Shown here one piece after another: positions 4,475 through 9,813 of a DNA stretch of 9,813 bases. Made by a program: the position numbers and the translations under genes. Each line of letters begins with the position of its first letter. Position 1 is the first letter of the stretch. The notes below the pieces were generated by a model that was given only the letters and a program-made list of their open reading frames with translations, was not told the origin of the DNA and searched no databases. The DNA comes from an uncultured Clostridia bacterium (GTDB lineage Bacteria; Bacillota; Clostridia; UBA1381), in assembly GCA_905236685.1 (NCBI GenBank), contig CAJOPD010000006.1, positions 1-9,813 of the forward strand, given 5' to 3'.

Positions 4475-6844
4475 ATGTATGTTGTATTAAAAAGAGATGG
4501 GAGAGTTGCAGACTTTAACATCACAAAAATTAAAGACGCAATAACAATGGCGTTTGATGCTTGCGAAAAGCAATATCACCCCGATACTGTTGATTTTTTG
4601 GCGCTTAAAGTTACCGCAGATTTTGAGCCGAAGATAGAGGACGGCAAAATCAGCGTTGAGGATATTCAGGACAGCGTGGAATCGGTGCTTATCAAGGCGG
4701 GATATGACGAGGTTGCAAAGGCGTATATCCTGTACCGTAAACAGCACGAAAAAATGCGTAATATCAACGCTACAATGCTTGACTATAAGGCGATAGTTGA
4801 CAACTATTTAAAGGTCAATGACTGGCGCGTTAAGGAAAATTCCACAGTTACCTATTCGGTAGGCGGACTTATCCTTTCAAACTCGGGCGCGATTACTGCA
4901 AATTACTGGCTTTCCGAGGTTTATGACGAGGAAATCGGAAATGCGCACCGTAACGCCGATATTCATATTCACGACCTTTCAATGCTTACAGGCTACTGTG
5001 CGGGCTGGTCTTTAAAACAGCTTATTCAGGAGGGCTTGGGCGGCGTTCCCGGGAAGATTACATCATCTCCCGCGTCGCATCTTTCCACACTCTGCAACCA
5101 GATGGTAAACTTTTTGGGTATTATGCAGAACGAGTGGGCAGGCGCACAGGCATTTTCGTCCTTTGACACATATTTGGCGCCCTTTGTAAAGGTGGACAAC
5201 CTCACATATAAGGAAGTAAAGCAGTGCATACAGTCCTTTATTTATGGCGTAAATACGCCGAGCAGATGGGGCACGCAGTCGCCCTTTACCAATATAACGC
5301 TTGACTGGACAGTTCCTAACGATTTGGCGGAGCTTAACGCTATTGTCGGCGGAAAGGAAATGGACTTTAAGTATAAAGACTGCAAAAAAGAGATGGATAT
5401 GGTAAATAAGGCGTTTATCGAAATTATGATTGAAGGTGACGCTAACGGCAGAGGCTTCCAGTATCCTATTCCGACATATTCCATAACGAGAGATTTTGAC
5501 TGGTCGGATACCGAGAATAACCGCCTTTTGTTCGAGATGACGGCAAAATACGGAACGCCATATTTCTCAAACTATATTAACAGCGATATGGAGCCGTCAG
5601 ATGTGCGCTCAATGTGTTGCAGACTCCGTCTTGACCTTCGTGAATTGCGCAAAAAATCGGGAGGTTTCTTCGGAAGCGGAGAAAGCACAGGTTCGGTCGG
5701 CGTTGTTACGATAAATATGCCGAGAATTGCATATCAGGCAAAGGATAAAGAGGACTTCTATGCACGCCTTGACAGAATGCTCGATATTGCGGCGCGTTCA
5801 TTAAAGGTAAAGAGAACGGTTATAACCAAACTTTTGGATAACGGACTTTACCCTTATACAAAGAGATATTTGGGAACATTTAATAACCATTTCTCAACAA
5901 TCGGTCTTGTTGGTATGAATGAGGCTGGGCTTAACGCAAACTGGCTCAAAAAGGATATGACGCATAAGGAAACACAGGATTTCACAATTGAGGTTTTGAA
6001 CCATATGCGCGAACGCCTTTCCGATTATCAGGAGGAATACGGCGACCTTTACAATTTGGAGGCAACTCCTGCCGAGTCCACAGCATACCGCCTGGCAAAG
6101 CACGACAAAAAGCGTTTCCCCGACATCATCACAGCAAACGAAAACGGAACGCCCTACTATACAAATTCGTCACATCTGCCGGTTGGATTTACCGAGGATA
6201 TATTCTCGGCGCTTGATATTCAGGACGAGCTCCAAACGCTCTATACCTCGGGTACGGTATTCCACGCATTTTTGGGCGAAAAGCTTCCCGATTGGAGCGC
6301 TGCGGCAAATCTGGTAAGAAAGATTGCGGAAAACTATAAACTTCCGTATTACACAATGTCGCCGACATATTCGGTATGTAAAAATCACGGGTATATTGCA
6401 GGTGAAGTTACAACCTGTCCCGAGTGTAATGAAAAGACAGAGGTATATAGCAGAATTACAGGCTATTACCGCCCTGTTCAAAACTGGAATGACGGAAAAA
6501 CGCAGGAATATAAAGACCGCAGGACATATGATATTGCAAATTCCAAACTTAAAAGAAGCGGTGTAGAGCAGGTTAAGCAGGAGGAAAAGGCGCAGGTATC
6601 TGTAAGCACAAAAAGCGGCGATGCGGTTTATCTTTTCGCAACACCGACCTGTCCAAACTGTAAAATAGCGGGTGTAACGCTTGATAAGGCGGGCATCGCA
6701 TATGAAAAGATTTATGCAAATGAACAGCCCGAAATGGCAGCGGAATACGGAATAAAGCAAGCGCCGACTTTGGTCGTAATATCGGACGGCGAGGTTTCAA
6801 AATTCACAGGTGTATCCGATATCAAAAAGTATATAAATGCGTAA
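4475..6844 (+). CDS. nrdD: Class III anaerobic ribonucleotide reductase with fused C-terminal redoxin domain
   Basis: This enzyme reduces ribonucleoside triphosphates to deoxyribonucleotides without oxygen, using a glycyl radical made by NrdG. From the ATG at 4475 it has 789 residues. An N-terminal ATP-cone (about residues 1-95, opening MYVVLKRDGRVADFNITKIK) is the allosteric dATP/ATP switch. The ten-stranded barrel includes GYCAGWSLKQL (C175) and a finger loop with adjacent cysteines C381-C382 (SMCCRLRLDLRELRKKSGGFFG). The zinc site is C635, H638, C648 and C651 (CKNHGY...CPEC). The glycyl radical segment RITGYYRPVQNWNDGK places the radical at G663. A charged linker (about 690-715) then leads to a redoxin-like domain with CPNC (C726, C729), cis-proline P764 in APTLVV, and an end at KKYINA. 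This extra domain makes the protein longer than ordinary NrdDs and suggests a built-in dithiol donor in place of formate. trxB begins 10 bases later. Confidence 0.95.
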   Translation: MYVVLKRDGRVADFNITKIKDAITMAFDACEKQYHPDTVDFLALKVTADFEPKIEDGKISVEDIQDSVESVLIKAGYDEVAKAYILYRKQHEKMRNINATMLDYKAIVDNYLKVNDWRVKENSTVTYSVGGLILSNSGAITANYWLSEVYDEEIGNAHRNADIHIHDLSMLTGYCAGWSLKQLIQEGLGGVPGKITSSPASHLSTLCNQMVNFLGIMQNEWAGAQAFSSFDTYLAPFVKVDNLTYKEVKQCIQSFIYGVNTPSRWGTQSPFTNITLDWTVPNDLAELNAIVGGKEMDFKYKDCKKEMDMVNKAFIEIMIEGDANGRGFQYPIPTYSITRDFDWSDTENNRLLFEMTAKYGTPYFSNYINSDMEPSDVRSMCCRLRLDLRELRKKSGGFFGSGESTGSVGVVTINMPRIAYQAKDKEDFYARLDRMLDIAARSLKVKRTVITKLLDNGLYPYTKRYLGTFNNHFSTIGLVGMNEAGLNANWLKKDMTHKETQDFTIEVLNHMRERLSDYQEEYGDLYNLEATPAESTAYRLAKHDKKRFPDIITANENGTPYYTNSSHLPVGFTEDIFSALDIQDELQTLYTSGTVFHAFLGEKLPDWSAAANLVRKIAENYKLPYYTMSPTYSVCKNHGYIAGEVTTCPECNEKTEVYSRITGYYRPVQNWNDGKTQEYKDRRTYDIANSKLKRSGVEQVKQEEKAQVSVSTKSGDAVYLFATPTCPNCKIAGVTLDKAGIAYEKIYANEQPEMAAEYGIKQAPTLVVISDGEVSKFTGVSDIKKYINA

Positions 6845-6847
6845 GGA
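6842..6847 (+). promoter_or_regulatory. Ribosome binding site that sets the trxB start
   Basis: TAAGGA includes the nrdD stop codon and lies 7 bases before the ATG at 6855. The in-frame ATG at 6837 lies upstream of this site inside nrdD and has no such site of its own. Confidence 0.8.
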
Positions 6848-6854
6848 AAAAGAT

Positions 6855-7757
6855 ATGTACGATATTATAATAATCGGCGGCGGCCCTGCGGGGCTGACCG
6901 CCGCTCTGTATGCATTAAGAGCAAATAAAAAAGTTTTAGTAATTGAAAAGGAAACATTTGGCGGACAGATAACCTTTTCGCCGAAAGTCGAGAATATACC
7001 CGGATTTACCGAGCTTTCGGGGAACGAGTTTGCCGAAAAGCTGGTGGAGCAGGTGCTTTATCAGGGCGCAGATGTTGAATCGGCGGAGGTCTTAAAGGTT
7101 GACGGTGACAGCGTCAAAACGGTATATACTGACAGCGGAAACTTTGAGGCAAAAGCGGTAATAATCGCAACGGGCGCCAAGCACCGCCTTTTAGGGCTTC
7201 CCGATGAGGAAAAATTTATAGGCGAGGGCATATCCTTCTGCGCCGTGTGTGACGGGGCGTTTTATGCAGATAAAACCGTTGCTGTTGTAGGCGGCGGAAA
7301 CTCGGCGCTTCAAGAGGCAATCCTTCTTTCCGACTTGGCAAAAAAGGTGTATATTGTGCAAAACCTTGACTTTCTGACAGGCGAGAAAAAACTCCAAGAA
7401 CAGCTCGGAAACAATGTTGAAGTGATTTTGGGCAGTGTTGTAAGTAAATACCTGGGCGATAACGAAATAAAGGGTATCCGTATAAAAAATGAAAAAAGCG
7501 GTGACGAGCGCGAGCTAACGGTAGACGGCGTATTTTTGGCGGTAGGTCTTATTCCGCAGAACGATGCCTTTTCAAACATTTTAGAACTTGATGAAAGAGG
7601 CTATGCAAAGACAGACGAAGGCTTAAACGGCAAGCAAAACGGCGTTTTTGTTGCGGGCGACTGCCGCGAAAAGAAGGTAAGACAGGTGACAACGGCGGCG
7701 TCTGACGGCGCGGTTGCGGCACTTGCGGCGTGCGAGTATTTAGACGCACAAAAGTAA
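6855..7757 (+). CDS. trxB: Thioredoxin reductase-like FAD disulfide reductase lacking the NADPH signature
   Basis: This low-molecular-weight flavoprotein moves electrons from a donor through FAD and a CxxC disulfide to a redoxin. It has 300 residues from the ATG at 6855. The order is FAD-binding IIIIGGGPAGLTAALYAL at the N-terminus, GGQI, the redox pair C129-A-V-C132-D, the dinucleotide-binding loop GGGNSA (146-151), and the C-terminal FAD motif VFVAGDC followed by RQVTTAASDGAVAA. The usual basic HRRxxxR motif that grips the 2'-phosphate of NADPH is QNLDFLT here (residues 169-175), so all its basic residues are missing. NADH or another donor is therefore plausible. It lies 10 bases after nrdD, whose C-terminal CPNC domain is the obvious substrate. 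An AhpF-like or ferredoxin-linked role is less likely but not excluded. Confidence 0.9.
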   Translation: MYDIIIIGGGPAGLTAALYALRANKKVLVIEKETFGGQITFSPKVENIPGFTELSGNEFAEKLVEQVLYQGADVESAEVLKVDGDSVKTVYTDSGNFEAKAVIIATGAKHRLLGLPDEEKFIGEGISFCAVCDGAFYADKTVAVVGGGNSALQEAILLSDLAKKVYIVQNLDFLTGEKKLQEQLGNNVEVILGSVVSKYLGDNEIKGIRIKNEKSGDERELTVDGVFLAVGLIPQNDAFSNILELDERGYAKTDEGLNGKQNGVFVAGDCREKKVRQVTTAASDGAVAALAACEYLDAQK

Positions 7758-7764
7758 ACTACTT

Positions 7765-7770
7765 AGGAGA
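7765..7770 (+). promoter_or_regulatory. Ribosome binding site of the E2-like gene
   Basis: AGGAGA lies 7 bases before the ATG at 7778. It supports that start over an upstream in-frame ATG at 7730 that would overlap the end of trxB. Confidence 0.8.
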
Positions 7771-7777
7771 GATTGCT

Positions 7778-8644
7778 ATGGGCAAAAAGAGAAGACGCGG
7801 CGATAGATTTGATGGGGTTCTTTTAAGAAATATTGACGCTATGCATTTTATAATGCCGATTATAATGCCGAATAGGTGCGATAATGAGGCATTTGTGTCC
7901 GAGAGGATTGACCTTACTAATCTTGACAGGTATTTAGAGCAAAAAAACAGCGGAAACCCCGAGTATAAATATAATCTTTTTCAGGCGATAGTTACCGCCA
8001 TATTGAAAACGGTAACTCTGCGCCCGAAGATGAACAGATTTATCGCTAACAATAACCTTTATCAGCGTAATGAGGTTAGTGCGTCCTTTGTAATAAAGAA
8101 GCAGTTTAACGATACGAGCGAGGAGGGACTGGCGTTCATTCACGCAAAGGAAACCGATACGATAGACGATATTCATAACGAAATATACCGTCAGGTGACC
8201 TATTGCAGAACGGGTGACAATAAGGACTCAACAACAGAGGTTATGGAGATTTTCAATAAACTCCCGAGGGGGCTTTCAAAGGCAATAGTAAAGCTTTTCT
8301 GTCTGCTTGAACGGCACGGAAAAATCCCCCCGTCTTTTGTTGAAACCGACCCGTATTATTCGTCTGTAATCCTTACAAATTTAGGCTCGATAAAGCTTCA
8401 TTCGGGGTATCATCATCTTACAAACTGGGGCACAACCTCCGTTTTTGTAATTGTGGGCGAGAGGAAAATGCGCCCGTTTTATGATGAAAACGGGAATGTG
8501 ACTATGCGTGACAGCGTGGATTTGGGCTTTACCGTTGATGAACGAATTGCGGACGGATACTATTTTTCAAAGACAATCAAGCTGTTTAAAAATATTTTGG
8601 AAAACCCTGAAATTTTGGACAAACCGCTTGCCGAGGAGGTATAA
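7778..8644 (+). CDS. Stand-alone E2/CAT-fold acyltransferase-like protein lacking the catalytic His
   Basis: The 288-residue protein resembles only the catalytic domain of 2-oxoacid dehydrogenase E2 subunits and chloramphenicol acetyltransferases. There is no lipoyl domain or peripheral-subunit-binding domain. The N-terminus is basic (MGKKRRRGDRFDG). The segment NLFQAIVTAILKTVTLRPKMNRF resembles the E2 helix that precedes the active site. VILTNLGSIKLHSGYHHLTNWG and SVFVIVGERKMRP align in pattern with the E2 core strands. The E2 active-site motif DHRxxDG appears as DERIADG (residues 254-260), so the catalytic histidine is Glu255 while Asp259 and Gly260 remain. Normal acyl transfer is therefore doubtful. 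It might be a scaffold, a ligand-binding protein or an enzyme with altered chemistry. It follows trxB by 20 bases and precedes an acyl-CoA synthetase by 6, suggesting a link with acyl-CoA. No signal peptide or membrane segment is seen. Confidence 0.75.
   Translation: MGKKRRRGDRFDGVLLRNIDAMHFIMPIIMPNRCDNEAFVSERIDLTNLDRYLEQKNSGNPEYKYNLFQAIVTAILKTVTLRPKMNRFIANNNLYQRNEVSASFVIKKQFNDTSEEGLAFIHAKETDTIDDIHNEIYRQVTYCRTGDNKDSTTEVMEIFNKLPRGLSKAIVKLFCLLERHGKIPPSFVETDPYYSSVILTNLGSIKLHSGYHHLTNWGTTSVFVIVGERKMRPFYDENGNVTMRDSVDLGFTVDERIADGYYFSKTIKLFKNILENPEILDKPLAEEV
8634..8640 (+). promoter_or_regulatory. Ribosome binding site of the acyl-CoA synthetase gene
   Basis: AGGAGGT lies in the last codons of the E2-like gene, 10 bases before the ATG at 8651. 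The spacing is slightly long, but the match to the anti-Shine-Dalgarno sequence is excellent and no nearer start exists in the frame. Confidence 0.75.
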
Positions 8645-8650
8645 CTTACG

Positions 8651-9813
8651 ATGGGAACTGTTGCCAAAACGGCGTGGCTTTCCTCTATGGGCGATATACC
8701 CGAGCATTTAGACTATTTTGACGGCACTATGTACGAAATGGTAGAAAAAATGGCGGATAAATACCCGAACAGCGCAGCTTTTGATTTTATGGGGCGTGCT
8801 ACCACATACAAAAAGCTGGCAGAAGAAGTGGAAAGGTGCGCAAAAGCACTGAAAACCATTGGTATAAGGGAAAATGACAGAGTAACTATCGCTATGCCGA
8901 ATTGCCCGCAGGCGATTTATATGTTTTATGCCGTAAATTTGGTGGGTGCTGTCGCAAATATGGTTCATCCGCTTTCGGCAGAAAAGGAAATCGAATTTTA
9001 TTTAAATGAGTCGGAGAGCGTGACGGCAATAACTCTTGACCAGTTTTACGGCAAGTTTGAAGCAATCCGCCATAACACAAAGCTTACAAATATAATAATC
9101 GCCAGCGTAAAGGACGAGCTTTCAAAGCCTATCAAGGCGGGATATATGCTTACGGAGGGACGCAAAATACAAAAAATCCCGTCTGATGCACCCATAATAC
9201 GCTGGAACGATTTTATGCGTCTTTCAAGGTGTTGCTTTTATAATTACAGAGTAAAGCGGAAACCTGATGATACGGCGGTAATTCTGTATTCGGGCGGTAC
9301 AACGGGAGTTACAAAGGGCATACTTTTGACAAACAGAAATTTTAACGCCCTTTCCGAGCAGGTAATTGCGGCAAATCCGTTCGTGCCGGGCGATAAAATG
9401 CTTGCCGCTATGCCGCTTTTTCACGGATTTGGGCTGGGCGTATGTATTCACGCAATGCTGTCGCACGGCGGCAGGTGCGTTTTGGTGCCCAGATTTACCG
9501 CAAAAAGCTATGCAAAGCTTATAACAAAATATAAATGCAATTTTATTGCAGGCGTGCCGACGCTTTATGAGGCACTCCTTAGAATTCCGCATTTTGAAAA
9601 GGCGGATTTGAGCAGTTTAAAGGGCATATTTTCAGGCGGCGATTCTCTTTCGCCTGATTTAGCAAATAGATTTAATGAGTTTTTAAAGGCGCATAAAGGC
9701 AATGTTGTTATACGCGAGGGCTACGGCACAACCGAAACGGTCAATGCGTGCTGTCTTATGCCTCAGCACATTTTTAAGGCGGGGAGCATCGGAATTCCGC
9801 TTCCCGATATGTA
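8651..9813 (+). CDS. AMP-forming acyl-CoA synthetase/ligase (3' partial)
   Basis: This adenylate-forming enzyme activates a carboxylic acid with ATP to acyl-AMP and then usually to acyl-CoA. The frame is open from the ATG at 8651 to the window end, giving 387 residues. The family is typically 500-560, so about a quarter is missing, including the mobile C-terminal lid and its catalytic lysine. Visible motifs are the phosphate-binding loop YSGGTTGVTKG (residues 213-223, with Thr where Pro is common), PLFHGFGLGVCIHAM after it, SGGDSLS, and the adenine-binding motif GYGTTE (357-362). The start MGTVAKTAWLSSMGDIPEHL has no signal peptide. GDIPEHLDYFDGTMYEMVEKMADKYP resembles the opening of long- or medium-chain fatty acid-CoA ligases, but the substrate cannot be assigned. 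It follows the E2-like gene by 6 bases, so the two are probably co-expressed. Confidence 0.92.
   Translation, partial: MGTVAKTAWLSSMGDIPEHLDYFDGTMYEMVEKMADKYPNSAAFDFMGRATTYKKLAEEVERCAKALKTIGIRENDRVTIAMPNCPQAIYMFYAVNLVGAVANMVHPLSAEKEIEFYLNESESVTAITLDQFYGKFEAIRHNTKLTNIIIASVKDELSKPIKAGYMLTEGRKIQKIPSDAPIIRWNDFMRLSRCCFYNYRVKRKPDDTAVILYSGGTTGVTKGILLTNRNFNALSEQVIAANPFVPGDKMLAAMPLFHGFGLGVCIHAMLSHGGRCVLVPRFTAKSYAKLITKYKCNFIAGVPTLYEALLRIPHFEKADLSSLKGIFSGGDSLSPDLANRFNEFLKAHKGNVVIREGYGTTETVNACCLMPQHIFKAGSIGIPLPDM

Noticed and set aside
6324..6566. 80-codon plus-strand frame inside nrdD
   Set aside because: It is an alternative frame over the conserved zinc and glycyl radical region, without a ribosome binding site or family resemblance.
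6170..6760. 196-codon open frame on the minus strand with many hydrophobic and Cys residues
   Set aside because: It is antisense to the zinc-site, glycyl-radical and redoxin part of nrdD. Its composition follows from the opposite strand rather than from a membrane protein.
8508..8711. 67-codon plus-strand frame spanning the end of the E2-like gene
   Set aside because: It overlaps two well-supported genes in another frame and has no recognisable sequence.
1..9813. CRISPR arrays, insertion sequences, tRNA/rRNA genes or phage genes
   Set aside because: No spaced direct repeats, transposase-like frames, cloverleaf sequences or phage proteins were seen. The whole window is housekeeping-type operons in one orientation.

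Overview
The window reads as part of an anaerobic, moderate-GC Bacillota chromosome, most likely a Clostridia-class gut or sediment-type anaerobe. This rests on three things: a V/A-type ATPase, an oxygen-sensitive class III ribonucleotide reductase as the RNR seen here, and strong AAGGAGG-like ribosome binding sites with frequent AGA/ATA codons. Placement below class level would be a guess. All genes are on the + strand, coding density is high, and no gene-free stretch reaches 300 bases.

Region 1 (1-3503) is the 3' end of a V/A-type ATPase operon. It holds subunit A (catalytic, 5' end cut by the window), subunit B (overlapping A by 8 bases) and subunit D (central rotor stalk). A strong intrinsic terminator overlaps the last codons of the D gene and closes the operon.

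Region 2 (3504-7757) is an anaerobic deoxynucleotide synthesis module. A perfect-consensus sigma-A promoter drives an NrdG2-type radical-SAM activase. After a 159-base gap comes a second promoter region carrying a near-perfect NrdR box and a weaker partner exactly 32 bases downstream. The class III reductase NrdD follows, and unusually it carries a C-terminal glutaredoxin/thioredoxin-like domain with a CPNC active site. Ten bases after it is a thioredoxin reductase-like flavoprotein that lacks the basic HRRxxxR signature for NADPH. The likely logic is: electron donor -> TrxB-like flavoenzyme -> fused redoxin -> NrdD active site, with NrdG installing the glycyl radical and NrdR repressing when dATP is plentiful. 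This would be a redoxin-driven rather than formate-driven class III RNR.

Region 3 (7778-9813) continues in the same apparent transcription unit. It encodes a small stand-alone protein with the catalytic-domain fold of 2-oxoacid dehydrogenase E2/chloramphenicol acetyltransferases, in which the catalytic His is replaced by Glu, and then the N-terminal 387 residues of an AMP-forming acyl-CoA synthetase that runs off the end of the window. How these two relate to nucleotide reduction is not evident from sequence.

The most noteworthy points are the NrdD-redoxin fusion next to a non-canonical thioredoxin reductase, the NrdR operator architecture, and the His-less E2-like protein paired with an acyl-CoA synthetase.
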